This document shows, piece by piece, positions 38,598 to 47,469 of a stretch of 64,000 nt of DNA (within the stretch, counting starts at the first letter, position 1; each line of letters begins with the position of its first letter). The DNA is taken from assembly GCA_963728145.1 (NCBI GenBank), contig CAVSJA010000002.1, positions 310,001 to 374,000 of the forward strand, read 5' to 3'. The notes beneath the pieces were generated by a model that was not told the origin of the DNA, did no database searches, and was given only the letters and a program-made list of their open reading frames with translations. Source of the DNA: CAVSJA01 sp963728145 (GTDB lineage Bacteria; Bacteroidota; Bacteroidia; Chitinophagales; Chitinophagaceae). Both the position numbers and the translations under genes were made by a program.

Positions 38598-38653
38598 GTA
38601 AATAATATCCCGATTTAATTTCTAAAAATATTCAATTCCGTTAATTTCATCCA

Positions 38654-39619
38654 ATGAATTTTTCAATTGAACGATTGGAAGAGAACGGATTATCTCTGAT
38701 TCGATTAAGGGATAACGTTACAAAGGTTGAAGTGGATATTCTTCCTGCTCATGGCGCATTATTACATGCATTCAGGTTACGGGTGGGGGATCAGCTATTC
38801 AATATAATCGATAATTACCGAACCCCGGAAGAAATTGAGGAGCAATTAAGCAAATCTTATAAAAGTTCAAAACTTTCCCCGTTTGTATGCAGGATACCCG
38901 AAGGAAAATATCGTTGGATTGATAAGGACTATGAAGTAACCAACAAATTCTCTGATGGTTCAGCTATTCATGGTTTGCTGTATAACAAACCCTTCCTGGT
39001 CGGCGATGAATATGTTTCGGATGAACTGGCTTCAATCCGGTTGAAGTATCATTACAAAAGGAATGATTCCGGTTATCCATTTGACTATACCTGTGAAATA
39101 GTTTATATGTTGCATCCAGATGCAGTATTGCAGGTTGAGACCACAATTCTTAATCTGGATCCCCATACAATTCCTATTGCTGATGGCTGGCATCCATATT
39201 TTACCCTGGGTGGAAAGATTGATACTTATGAAATGCAATTTGCGTCGGAAAGCATGCTTCAATTTGATGAAAAATTAATTCCAACTGGGCAAATTATTAA
39301 CGATCCGTCTTTCAAAGAACCGGCATTGATCAAAGACAGAAAATTCGACAATTGTTTTCTTTTATTGATTGAAGAAGGTCAACCCTGTTGTGTGGTTCAT
39401 AATCCTGAAAACGGCTTGAGCTTGTCATTCTTCGTGAACAATAACTATCCTTATTTGCAGATATATACACCGGATCACCGCAATAGTATTGCGATTGAGA
39501 ACCTCAGCGGTGCGCCGGATTGCTTTAATAATGGAATGGGGCTGAAGTCAATTCTTCCCCGGCATTCCGAAACATTTAACGTTTGGTACAGGGCCGGCAC
39601 TACTGGGCAAATCGAGTAA
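38654..39619 (+). CDS. galM: Aldose 1-epimerase
   Basis: A 321-residue galactose-mutarotase-superfamily protein. Conserved elements: NKFSDGSAIHGLLYNKPF (about 98-115, with an active-site His), IADGWHPYFTLGG (about 175-187, with the second His), and the Glu-bearing end motif RNSIAIENLSGAPDCFN. It interconverts aldose anomers, most likely galactose, because galK is divergently adjacent. It is somewhat closer in pattern to the YeaD/GalM-like Bacteroidota branch than to E. coli GalM. Confidence 0.88.
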   Translation: MNFSIERLEENGLSLIRLRDNVTKVEVDILPAHGALLHAFRLRVGDQLFNIIDNYRTPEEIEEQLSKSYKSSKLSPFVCRIPEGKYRWIDKDYEVTNKFSDGSAIHGLLYNKPFLVGDEYVSDELASIRLKYHYKRNDSGYPFDYTCEIVYMLHPDAVLQVETTILNLDPHTIPIADGWHPYFTLGGKIDTYEMQFASESMLQFDEKLIPTGQIINDPSFKEPALIKDRKFDNCFLLLIEEGQPCCVVHNPENGLSLSFFVNNNYPYLQIYTPDHRNSIAIENLSGAPDCFNNGMGLKSILPRHSETFNVWYRAGTTGQIE

Positions 39620-39638
39620 CTTGCATGAAATTGGGGAA

Positions 39639-40433
39639 ATGAACAAGTTTAGAGCCGTCCTGACCACCATCTTCCTTTTTCTTTTGCTTGGATGTTATGA
39701 AGTAAACGAAGAAGTAGTCATTAACAGTAACGGTAGTGGTACCTACCAGATGAAAATGGACATGGGTGGTTTGTTGGAAATGATTCAGATGATGGCTTCC
39801 GAGGATGAATTGAAAAAGGAAGAATTGAATAGGGCCATTGATACGACCATTCTGTTCAAGGATGTTTTAGATTCTGCAAATAATCTTACTGCCCAGGAAA
39901 AAGCGCTCATGAAAAATGGAAAGATGCGTTTGCAAATGGATATGAAAGAAAAGGTTTTTAAAGCTGATATGGATTTCCTTTTCAAGAATTATTCAGAATT
40001 GCAGGAATTGATGCTGGGACCAGCCAGCAGCGCTGGTATGACGAAAGCACTTGAAAATATTTTTAATCCGAATGCGCCATCTAGAACTGATACAACAAGT
40101 GCAGGCATAACCGATCGCGCCGTTGATCCGGGTATCGACCAGATCGGTCAGATTTATGATATCATTGCAAAGGATGGGTTAATCAGTAAAAAAATAAACC
40201 CTGAAAAATTGAAACAGTTGATGGAAAGACCGGAGCTTGCACAGTTGAAGGAATTTAAAAACTCTGGCCTCGAGATCAACTATTCCACAAGCATTAAGCT
40301 TCCACGCCCGGTAAAAAAAGTAGATAATATAAATTTGAAACTATCCGATGATAAAAAAACGATATCGATCAAATATAATTTAATGGAAATGTTGGATAAC
40401 CCCGAAAAATATTCCTGGTCTATTTCCTTTTAG
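39639..40433 (+). CDS. Lipoprotein of unknown function
   Basis: A 264-residue protein with a lipoprotein signal (TTIFLFLLLGC, Cys near residue 19). The ATG giving MNKFRAVL is used; a TTG 18 bases upstream is less likely. The mature domain begins VNEEVVINSNGSGTYQMKMD, a strand pattern often seen in Bacteroidota membrane-anchored lipoproteins, and contains a long Met-rich helical stretch. I do not recognise the function. It begins 19 bases after galM and ends 4 bases before the YhhN gene. Confidence 0.72.
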   Translation: MNKFRAVLTTIFLFLLLGCYEVNEEVVINSNGSGTYQMKMDMGGLLEMIQMMASEDELKKEELNRAIDTTILFKDVLDSANNLTAQEKALMKNGKMRLQMDMKEKVFKADMDFLFKNYSELQELMLGPASSAGMTKALENIFNPNAPSRTDTTSAGITDRAVDPGIDQIGQIYDIIAKDGLISKKINPEKLKQLMERPELAQLKEFKNSGLEINYSTSIKLPRPVKKVDNINLKLSDDKKTISIKYNLMEMLDNPEKYSWSISF

Positions 40434-40437
40434 TTGA

Positions 40438-41124
40438 ATGCAAAAATCCCGGATCTTTCTTTACCTGTTTATTATCGATCTGTTGATCGACCTGGTCGTC
40501 GTCTATAAAGGATGGGCGATGATAAGAGCTGTTACAAAGCCTTTGTTGATGATCCTCTTGCTTGTTTTTGTTTCCATCCGTCTTGAAAAAGTTACGTTTG
40601 AAAAAAGACTACTTCAATTAGCCATTTCTGCTTCCTTCCTTGGTGATATTTTTCTTTTGATGGACAAAGGAGATTCTATCTGGTTTATGTTCGGTTTAGT
40701 GGTCTTCCTGATTGCGCATATTTTTTATATTATTCTCTTCGTGCGAATACGCAGGAAGAATCAACCGCGACGGAAGCTAAATTTAATTGTGTTGATCCTG
40801 CTTGCGGCCTATGTGGGTTCATTCTTTTACCTGCTTTATCCATCGCTTGGTTCGCTGAAGATTCCCGTAATTATTTACGCCTTCGTATTGGCAGCAATGT
40901 TAGGTATGGCGTTTCATGCATTTGACCTGGCAAAACAAACTTATGGACTCATCACCGTTATGGGCGCCTTCTTGTTCTTAATTTCAGACTCTCTTCTGGC
41001 CCTGAATAAATTCTATTCCTCATTTTTCCTCTCAAGTGTTTTGATCATGTTCACCTACGCATTGGCGCAACTATTCATAGTGCTGGGTGTTTCGAAATAT
41101 ATCCGTTCAGTGAATAACTCCTAA
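40438..41124 (+). CDS. YhhN-family membrane protein (lysoplasmalogenase-like)
   Basis: A 228-residue integral membrane protein with about eight hydrophobic segments. The YhhN family pattern is visible: KPLLMILLLVFV near residue 34, SASFLGDIFLLMD (about 63-75) and FLISDSLLALNKF (about 177-189), the two conserved Asp-containing motifs. The family includes vertebrate TMEM86B, a lysoplasmalogenase that cleaves vinyl-ether lysolipids; bacterial members are only partly studied. It is tightly linked to the preceding lipoprotein gene, with a 4-base gap. Confidence 0.85.
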   Translation: MQKSRIFLYLFIIDLLIDLVVVYKGWAMIRAVTKPLLMILLLVFVSIRLEKVTFEKRLLQLAISASFLGDIFLLMDKGDSIWFMFGLVVFLIAHIFYIILFVRIRRKNQPRRKLNLIVLILLAAYVGSFFYLLYPSLGSLKIPVIIYAFVLAAMLGMAFHAFDLAKQTYGLITVMGAFLFLISDSLLALNKFYSSFFLSSVLIMFTYALAQLFIVLGVSKYIRSVNNS

Positions 41125-41132
41125 ATTTGAGC

Positions 41133-41165
41133 TGCTACCAAGATTCAGTCCCTTCGGGACTGCCG
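41133..41165. repeat. Single REP-like hairpin (GTCCCTTCGGGAC)
   Basis: TGCTACCAAGATTCAGTCCC-TTC-GGGACTG matches one arm of the 4.2-kb composite repeat and of the transposase element ends (TTGCTAC-AAGATT-GGTCCC). It is a lone unit, located just after the YhhN gene. Confidence 0.7.
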
Positions 41166-41230
41166 TATCGATACCGTCAACTGAAATCCACTAGATTTGT
41201 CCCTAAATTAATTTCCACCAATATAATTCA

Positions 41231-42829
41231 ATGCAAGTTGATTTTTTAGTTATTGGTTCCGGTATAGCAGGACTTACGTTTGCAGTGAAAGCTGCTCAAC
41301 AATTTCCTGACAAGAAAATATTGGTCGTTACCAAGGCGCAAGCCGATGAAACCAATACAAAATATGCGCAGGGGGGTATTGCTGGTGTTACCGATTTTGA
41401 AAAAGACAGTTTCAATAAACATATTGAGGACACATTGATCGCCGGTGATGGACTTTGCAACAGGCAGGTGGTTGAAATTGTGGTAAAGGAAGGTGTTGAT
41501 CGGATCAGGGAGATCATCGAATGGGGAGCTAAATTTGATAAGGAAAAAGATGGAGATTATAAATTAGGTAGGGAAGGTGGCCATAGTGAATTCAGGATCC
41601 TGCATCATAAAGATGTTACCGGGAAAGAGATGGAACGTGCGCTATTGAACCAGGTTTCGAAGTATAGCAATATCGAAATCATCAAACATTGTTTTGTTGT
41701 CGATCTGATAACACAGCATCATCTTGGTTTTCTTGTTACAAAGGCTACTCCCGATATAGAATGCTTCGGTGTTTATGTACTGAATCGCGAAACCAATCAA
41801 ATTGAGAAGATACTTGCAAAGGTTACGCTGCTTGCTACCGGCGGTAATGGACAAATCTATCGTTCAACAACAAATCCATCCATTGCCACCGGCGATGGTG
41901 TTGCAATGGTTTACCGCGCAAAAGGAAGGATTGAAAACATGGAATTCATCCAGTTTCATCCTACTGCTTTGTATGAACCGGGGGTGAGAGGACAATCTTT
42001 TTTAATTACAGAAGCCGTGCGCGGAGATGGAGGTATACTTCGAAATAAAAATGGCGAGGCATTTATGGAGCGCTATGATTCGCGAAAAGATCTTGCCCCT
42101 CGTGATATCGTAGCAAGAGCGATCGATAGCGAGATGAAGATCACCGGTACGGAAAATGTTTATCTCGACGTACGGCATATCCCAGTTGATAAATTCATCG
42201 AACATTTCCCGAATATCTATGAAAAATGTTTGTCGATGGGAATCGATGTAAGTAAGCATTTGATTCCTGTGGCCCCGGCTGCGCATTACAGTTGCGGTGG
42301 AATCAAGACGGATGAATGGGGAAGAACATCGATAAAAAACTTATACGCAGCTGGAGAATGTGCAAGTACCGGATTGCATGGCGCGAACAGGCTTGCCAGC
42401 AATTCACTTCTGGAAGCAATGGTCTTTGCACACCGTTGTTTTATGGAAGCTGCATTGAAGATCCCCGAACTTTCGTTTAAATCGGATATCCCTGACTGGA
42501 ATGCCGGGGGAACAACTCAACCCAAGGAAATGATCCTCATTACGCAAAGCTTAAAGGAAGTGCAGCAGATAATGAGTGATTATGTTGGTATTGTTCGAAC
42601 AAATATCAGGCTTAGCCGTGCTATGAAACGTATCGACCTGCTTTGGGAGGAAACGGAGGCCTTATATCAAACAACAACAGTTTCACCCCAACTTTCCGAA
42701 TTGAGAAACATGATAACGGTAAGCTATCTTGTAATTAAAGGAGCATCATTTAGACACGAAAGCAGGGGACTGCATTTTAATACTGATTATCCGAATAAGA
42801 GTGAATCGGTTCAAAATATCGTTCTTTAA
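41231..42829 (+). CDS. nadB: L-aspartate oxidase
   Basis: A 532-residue flavoenzyme that oxidises L-aspartate to iminoaspartate, the first step of de novo NAD synthesis. The FAD dinucleotide motif is VIGSGIAGL (about residues 6-14); further signatures are TNTKYAQGGIAGV, EGGHSEFRILHHKDVTGKEM, and HYSCGGIKTDEWGRTSI with ANRLASNSLLEAM. Length and order match NadB rather than succinate dehydrogenase. Neither nadA nor nadC is in the window. The gene stands alone between a REP unit and a long inverted repeat. Confidence 0.95.
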   Translation: MQVDFLVIGSGIAGLTFAVKAAQQFPDKKILVVTKAQADETNTKYAQGGIAGVTDFEKDSFNKHIEDTLIAGDGLCNRQVVEIVVKEGVDRIREIIEWGAKFDKEKDGDYKLGREGGHSEFRILHHKDVTGKEMERALLNQVSKYSNIEIIKHCFVVDLITQHHLGFLVTKATPDIECFGVYVLNRETNQIEKILAKVTLLATGGNGQIYRSTTNPSIATGDGVAMVYRAKGRIENMEFIQFHPTALYEPGVRGQSFLITEAVRGDGGILRNKNGEAFMERYDSRKDLAPRDIVARAIDSEMKITGTENVYLDVRHIPVDKFIEHFPNIYEKCLSMGIDVSKHLIPVAPAAHYSCGGIKTDEWGRTSIKNLYAAGECASTGLHGANRLASNSLLEAMVFAHRCFMEAALKIPELSFKSDIPDWNAGGTTQPKEMILITQSLKEVQQIMSDYVGIVRTNIRLSRAMKRIDLLWEETEALYQTTTVSPQLSELRNMITVSYLVIKGASFRHESRGLHFNTDYPNKSESVQNIVL

Positions 42830-42830
42830 A

Positions 42831-42922
42831 CCCCCCAACCCCCTAAAGGGGGAGTTAGTAAAGCGGTTTATAAAGGCGGAACGTTTTTACTAAATGGATT
42901 CCCCCTTCAGGGGGCAACGGGG
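42831..42922. repeat. CCCCCAACCCCCTAAAGGGGG inverted repeat
   Basis: The left arm CCCCCCAACCCCCTAAAGGGGGAG and right arm ATTCCCCCTTCAGGGGGCAACGGGG each hold a small hairpin and are complementary to each other, with TTAGTAAA/TTTACTAAA extending the stem inside. It is the longer form of the repeat at 13.4 kb and separates nadB from the nucleotidyltransferase gene. Confidence 0.78.
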
Positions 42923-42936
42923 TAAATAATTCATGA

Positions 42937-43686
42937 ATGGCTAAACAATCCAACATAATCCCTCAAGGAACCAAGGCAATGATCTTCGCTGCAGGTTTGG
43001 GTACCCGTTTCAAACCATGGACCGATAAGCATCCAAAGGCACTAGCACCTGTTAACGGTAAAAGTTTATTGCAAAGAAATATTGAGTATCTGCAGCAATT
43101 TGGTGTAACGGATGTAGTAGTTAATGTTCATCATATTGCGGATCAATTGATCAGTGCGATCCTGACCAATAATGGTTGGGGAAGCCAGGTGATCATCAGT
43201 GATGAAACTGATGAGGTGTTGGAAACAGGTGGTGGCTTAATGAAAGCCAGGGATTATCTTGAAGGGGACAAGCCTTTCCTTACTTTGAATGCTGATATTC
43301 TCACCGATCTCGACCTTAATAAACTCTATCGCAATCATCTCGAAAAAAAACCCTTGATAAGTTTTGCCGTAACAAGCAGGAAAACCTCCAGGAATTTTTT
43401 GATGGACAAAGAGTATCGGCTTTGCGGTTGGCGTAATGAAAATACTGGCGAAGAGAGGTTATCAATTGCCGGTTCCGATTACCGTAAGCTGGCCTATAGC
43501 TGTATTGTAATTTTTGAGCCAAAGATCTTTTCTCTGATCAAACAAACAGGAAAATTTTCCCTCATTGATGTTTATCTCGATCTTGCTGCGAACAATCTCA
43601 TTATTGGTTATGATCATTCAGGAGATATTTTAGTTGATGTTGGGAAGCCAGAATCGATAAAAGTTGCTGAAAAGTTATTTCCTTGA
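42937..43686 (+). CDS. Sugar-1-phosphate nucleotidyltransferase (MurU/HddC-like)
   Basis: A 249-residue nucleotidyltransferase. The NTP-binding signature AMIFAAGLGTRFKPWTDKHPKAL at the start and LTLNADILTDLD (about 115-126, metal Asp) define the family. Such proteins activate sugar 1-phosphates; MurU uses MurNAc-1-P in peptidoglycan recycling. An AmgK-like kinase is encoded 5.4 kb downstream on the same strand, consistent with the AmgK-MurU recycling route, although HddC-type heptose activation cannot be excluded. It overlaps or abuts the next small gene. Confidence 0.82.
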   Translation: MAKQSNIIPQGTKAMIFAAGLGTRFKPWTDKHPKALAPVNGKSLLQRNIEYLQQFGVTDVVVNVHHIADQLISAILTNNGWGSQVIISDETDEVLETGGGLMKARDYLEGDKPFLTLNADILTDLDLNKLYRNHLEKKPLISFAVTSRKTSRNFLMDKEYRLCGWRNENTGEERLSIAGSDYRKLAYSCIVIFEPKIFSLIKQTGKFSLIDVYLDLAANNLIIGYDHSGDILVDVGKPESIKVAEKLFP

Positions 43687-43691
43687 AATCT

Positions 43692-43964
43692 ATGCAATTT
43701 TCTGATGCAATATTAGACTCTGCTCATAATCACTGTTCCAACCATCGATCCGAATTGTTAGAAAGTAATTTTTGTGGATGTTTCTTTTGTCTTAAAAATT
43801 TTAAGAGGGAAGAAATTGAGGATTGGATAGATGATGACGAAACAGCTCTGTGTCCATTTTGTGCCATTGATTCTGTTATAGGCGACAAATCCGGATTTCC
43901 GATCACAGATCCAGCCTTTTTGCAAAAAATGCATTTCAGATTTTTTCTGACTCCAGATTCTTAA
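43692..43964 (+). CDS. Small Cys-rich cytoplasmic protein
   Basis: A 90-residue protein with two CxxC pairs, CGCFFC and CPFCA, likely binding zinc. The run RSELLESNFCGCFFC, then EIEDWIDDDETALCPFC and FPITDPAFLQKMHFRFF, is a conserved pattern I associate with small uncharacterised cytoplasmic proteins. The ATG giving MQFSDAILD is chosen, 5 bases after the previous stop; a TTG overlapping that stop is an alternative. Role unknown. Confidence 0.7.
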   Translation: MQFSDAILDSAHNHCSNHRSELLESNFCGCFFCLKNFKREEIEDWIDDDETALCPFCAIDSVIGDKSGFPITDPAFLQKMHFRFFLTPDS

Positions 43965-44057
43965 GATTTCTTGTGAGGAGGGGTCTTAATCATTAATTAA
44001 TAGTCAGCCGAATCTCTTCAACCCGCAATCCCTTACCTTTATTTCTCAAGCCCACAT

Positions 44058-46490
44058 ATGAAAAGAACTATTTCTTCATGTCTGCTATTGTTGACTTTTT
44101 TAATTAGCACTGCTCAATCAGTTCAGGAATTAAAAAAGAAAAGCGTTAAGCTTCCCAATGGATGGCAACTTACTCCGATCGGTAAATCACTACCGCTAGG
44201 GGATCTTCCATTGAACCTGGTTATTTCCCCAACAAAAAAATATATGGCCGTTACGAATAATGGGCAAAGTGTACAATCAGTACAGCTCATTGATGTGAAG
44301 AGCCAAAAAATTCTGCATAGCCAGCTAATTCCAAAAAGCTGGTTTGGACTTTGCTTCAGCGCGGATGAGAAATTTTTGTATGCTTCGGGAGGAAATGATA
44401 ACTGGATACTGAAATATGCAATTGCAAGTAATAAGCTTGTTTTGAAGGATAGTATCAAATTAGGTAAGAAATGGCCGGAGAAAATTTCTCCTGCTGGAAT
44501 TGCTCTTGATGACAAAAGAAATCTGCTCTATGTAGTAACGAAAGAAAACAATTCTTTTTATATAATTGATCTTCTTACCAAAACTATAAAAAAGCAATTG
44601 TCAATAGGCGCAGAGGGGTTCACCTGCCTGCTGTCACGGGATCAAAAGGAACTTTATATTTCTGTTTGGGGCGGAGACAAGATCCTTGTGCTGAATACGA
44701 ATTCACAAACATTCATTGATTCTATCGCTGTCGGTGATAACCCGAATGACATGTGCCTTTCGAAAAATGGACAATATTTATTCGTAGCAAATGCAAATGA
44801 TAATTCTGTTTCCGTACTGGATATTAAAAAGAGAGCGCTAATGGAAGTACTCAACGCTGCTTTGTATCCTGATGCACCAAGTGGTTCTACCAGCAATAGT
44901 GTGGCGCTGAGTACAGATGAAAAAACGCTTTATATCGCAAACGCGGATAATAATTGTCTCGCGGTTTTTGATGTTGCAAAACCAGGATTCAGTAAATCGA
45001 AAGGATTCATACCGGCGGGATGGTATCCAACCAGTGTAAAAGTTTTGGGAAATACGATTTATGTTGCGAATGGTAAAGGTTTTTCTTCGTCTGCAAATCC
45101 TTATGGGCCTAATCCTGTTCGAACAAGACAACAGGTAATCTACCAAAAGGGAGATAGCACAAAACCGATCGACGTGCAGTACATTGGAGGATTATTCAAG
45201 GGAACATTGAGTATAATTCCAACTCCATCAGTAAAACAATTAGCCAGTTATTCTGAGATCGTCTATGATAATTCGCCCTACAATAAGGACAAGGAAAAAC
45301 TCGCACAAGGAGAACCAGGCAATCCTATTCCAATGAAGGTTGGGGATCCCTCGCCAATCAAATATGTATTCTACATCATTAAGGAAAATCGTACATATGA
45401 TCAGGTGCTGGCAGATGTTCCCGGTGGAAATGGCGATACAAGTCTTTTGTTGTTTGGTGAAAAAGTAACACCCAATCAACATAAGCTCGCAAAGGAATTT
45501 GTCTTACTGGATAATTTTTACGTTGATGGTGAAGTGAGCGCTGATGGGCATAACTGGAGTCTCGGCGCGTACGCCACAGATTACCTGGAGAAAACCTGGC
45601 CGACCGGTTATGGTGGAAGAGGAGGCAGCTACGATGCGGAAGGAAAGCGAGCAATAGCAAATAATAAAGGAGGATTTTTTTGGGATCTGTGTAAGAGAAA
45701 TGGGGTGAGCTATCGTACTTATGGTGAGTTTGCGGATGATTATAAAGCCAATATTCCCGTACTGGAAGGACATTTTTGTACGTACTATACGAGTTGGGAT
45801 GAAAGTGTAAGAGATACTACCCGCTTTTATCAATGGAAAAGAGATTTTGATTCTCTATTGGCAATCGGAAAACTGCCACAATTCAATTCGCTTCGGTTCA
45901 TCAACGATCATACGGAAGGATTGCGAAGAGGAAGGCCGACGCCATTTGCACATGTTGCCGATAATGATCTTGCTGTTGGTTTGTTTGTGGAGTATTTGAG
46001 CAAGAGCCCAATTTGGAAAGAAACTGTAATATTCATAGTAGAGGATGATGCGCAAAATGGTCCCGATCATGTAGACGCACACCGCACCACAGCTTATCTT
46101 GCCGGCGGATATGTGAAAAGAAAATTCATCGATCATACCATGTACTCCACCTCATCGATGTTGCGTACGATGGAATTGATTCTCGGTATGCCTCCAATGA
46201 CCCAATTCGATGCAGCTGCAACACCGATGTTCCGCTGCTTCCAATCAACTCCTGATCTTACTCCTTTCGTCTCTGTACCCAATATTATTAGTTTAGACGA
46301 TAAGAATGTCGCGGTAAATGAATGGCAGCGACGTTCTGAAGAATTTGACCTAACCAAGGAAGATGCAGTACCTGATCTTGAATTCAATATTGTTTTATGG
46401 CATGGGATCAAGGGAAGTCATGTGCCCTTCCCCGGTCCAAGAAGGGCTGCATTTTTTAAAGTGAAGGAAGAGAAGGATGATGATGATTGA
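44058..46490 (+). CDS. YncE-like beta-propeller fused to phosphoesterase (AcpA-type) domain
   Basis: An 810-residue exported protein with signal peptide (SSCLLLLTFLISTAQS). Residues about 40-350 form a seven-bladed propeller of YVTN repeats (NPNDMCLSKNGQYLFVANAN, NSVALSTDEKTLYIANADNN). From about 430 a phosphoesterase/phospholipase C-like alpha/beta domain follows: FYIIKENRTYDQVL, DNFYVDGEVSADGHNW, IFIVEDDAQNGPDHVDAHR. These carry the metal-binding residues of the AcpA superfamily. It probably hydrolyses phosphate esters outside the cytoplasm; the propeller may bind substrate or surface. The tail is acidic (EEKDDDD). Confidence 0.85.
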   Translation: MKRTISSCLLLLTFLISTAQSVQELKKKSVKLPNGWQLTPIGKSLPLGDLPLNLVISPTKKYMAVTNNGQSVQSVQLIDVKSQKILHSQLIPKSWFGLCFSADEKFLYASGGNDNWILKYAIASNKLVLKDSIKLGKKWPEKISPAGIALDDKRNLLYVVTKENNSFYIIDLLTKTIKKQLSIGAEGFTCLLSRDQKELYISVWGGDKILVLNTNSQTFIDSIAVGDNPNDMCLSKNGQYLFVANANDNSVSVLDIKKRALMEVLNAALYPDAPSGSTSNSVALSTDEKTLYIANADNNCLAVFDVAKPGFSKSKGFIPAGWYPTSVKVLGNTIYVANGKGFSSSANPYGPNPVRTRQQVIYQKGDSTKPIDVQYIGGLFKGTLSIIPTPSVKQLASYSEIVYDNSPYNKDKEKLAQGEPGNPIPMKVGDPSPIKYVFYIIKENRTYDQVLADVPGGNGDTSLLLFGEKVTPNQHKLAKEFVLLDNFYVDGEVSADGHNWSLGAYATDYLEKTWPTGYGGRGGSYDAEGKRAIANNKGGFFWDLCKRNGVSYRTYGEFADDYKANIPVLEGHFCTYYTSWDESVRDTTRFYQWKRDFDSLLAIGKLPQFNSLRFINDHTEGLRRGRPTPFAHVADNDLAVGLFVEYLSKSPIWKETVIFIVEDDAQNGPDHVDAHRTTAYLAGGYVKRKFIDHTMYSTSSMLRTMELILGMPPMTQFDAAATPMFRCFQSTPDLTPFVSVPNIISLDDKNVAVNEWQRRSEEFDLTKEDAVPDLEFNIVLWHGIKGSHVPFPGPRRAAFFKVKEEKDDDD

Positions 46491-46604
46491 TGAATCATTC
46501 AGCCATTTCCGCACAAAACTCAAACTAAGCCTCGTATGCTAATGTCATTTAATTAAGGGTCAGAAAGACGTTATAAAATTCTCGCTTGTTCGATCTTCCG
46601 CATT

Positions 46605-46679
46605 CGGTCCCGTAGGGACCAAATCTTTGTAGCAAAATTGGCACCCACAAGATTGCAGCCCCGTAGGGGCGAAATCTGA
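46605..46679. repeat. Left REP pair of the transposase element
   Basis: CGGTCCCGTAGGGACC, AAATCTTTGTAGCAAA, a 14-nt spacer, then GATTGCAGCCCCGTAGGGGC and GAAATCTGA. It is the reverse complement of the right end except in the spacer. Confidence 0.85.
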
Positions 46680-46699
46680 ATTGAAGGAGCCTGTGCCAG

Positions 46700-47164
46700 C
46701 TAGTCCATTAGCGGTTGAAATGTATATCGAACATCAAAGTCAACGCCATAATCTGTTAATATCCTATGATATTCATCTGGAAACGTTTCCGTCTTATGAT
46801 GTTCTTTCTGATTCAAAACATATTTCACCACGGAATCGATATCGTCCTTTGAGACACTAAAAGCACCATATCCTTCCTGCCAATGAAATTTTCTTTTTGT
46901 GAATTGCCTTTGATTAATCCAACCTGATGAATCCGCTTTTACAAATTGCATTAATTTGGAAATGGATTGATTTGGATTTAAACCGAAAAACAAATGTATG
47001 TGATCGTATACATTGTTTATCGCAAGCATTTTATGACCATTGTTTTGCACAATTCCCGTAATATATTTTTGAAGTTCATCTTCCCATGACTCTTCCAAGA
47101 CAGCGAGGCGATATTTGACTGCAAAAATCGTGTGCACATGCAATTGAGTAAATGTATTTTCCAT
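46700..47164 (-). CDS. REP-associated tyrosine transposase (Y1_Tnp/IS200-like)
   Basis: A 154-residue Y1 HUH transposase. The metal-binding HUH motif is HIH in NVYDHIHLFFG (about residues 58-68), and the catalytic Tyr lies in VVKYVLNQKEHH (about 120-131). HTIFAVKYR near the start and KFHWQEGYGAFSV in the middle are typical of this group. The second Met, MENTFTQLHVH, is taken as start. It nicks and rejoins single-stranded DNA at hairpin ends; the flanking inverted REP pairs are the presumed substrates. The gene seems intact. No TnpB partner is present. Confidence 0.88.
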   Translation of the reverse strand: MENTFTQLHVHTIFAVKYRLAVLEESWEDELQKYITGIVQNNGHKMLAINNVYDHIHLFFGLNPNQSISKLMQFVKADSSGWINQRQFTKRKFHWQEGYGAFSVSKDDIDSVVKYVLNQKEHHKTETFPDEYHRILTDYGVDFDVRYTFQPLMD

Positions 47165-47469
47165 AAGAAATATTTCCCGCAAAAGACAAAATCATTCTGA
47201 ACAGGCAATGATGAAAACCTCAGCATAAAATGTTTTTTTCCCATTTTTTTATGATGAAAAAACATTTTCAGGCGGCCTAATCCTCAGATTTCGCCCCTAC
47301 GGGGCTGCAATCACATGGGACAATGATTTGCTACAAAGATTTGGTCCCTACGGGACCGGATCGCGAGATCACATCTGCAGCTTTCCGATTAAATTCTCAA
47401 CTAAACGACATTGCAAGTGTGGGCGAATGCGCATTTAAGACAAAGTTGTGGACAAAAACTTGTGTAATA
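47165..47469. other. Gap between the transposase and sulfatase genes
   Basis: About 305 bases. It contains the right REP pair (47284-47358), a TTTTTTCCCATTTTTT...AAAAAACATTTT stretch near 47230-47265, and about 110 bases of unique sequence after the element. No gene recognised. Confidence 0.6.
47284..47358. repeat. Right REP pair of the transposase element
   Basis: TCAGATTTC GCCCCTACGGGGC TGCAATC, a 14-nt spacer, then TTTGCTACAAAGATTT and GGTCCCTACGGGACCG. It mirrors the left end in inverted orientation. Confidence 0.85.

Larger units (their letters stand above)
46605..47358 (-). mobile_element. RAYT-type element with 75-nt inverted REP-pair ends
   Basis: A 754-bp unit: a Y1 transposase gene bounded by 75-nt inverted repeats (46605-46679 and 47284-47358). 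Each end has two small hairpins, GGTCCC-TA-GGGACC and GCCCC-TA-GGGGC, joined by a variable 14-nt centre. The organisation is that of REP-associated tyrosine transposases, where paired REP elements flank the gene. Target duplication was not found, in keeping with single-strand HUH transposition. Confidence 0.8.

Noticed and set aside
46605..47358. Complete IS200/IS605 element with TnpB
   Set aside because: Only the Y1 transposase is present, and the paired REP ends fit a REP-associated transposase better.
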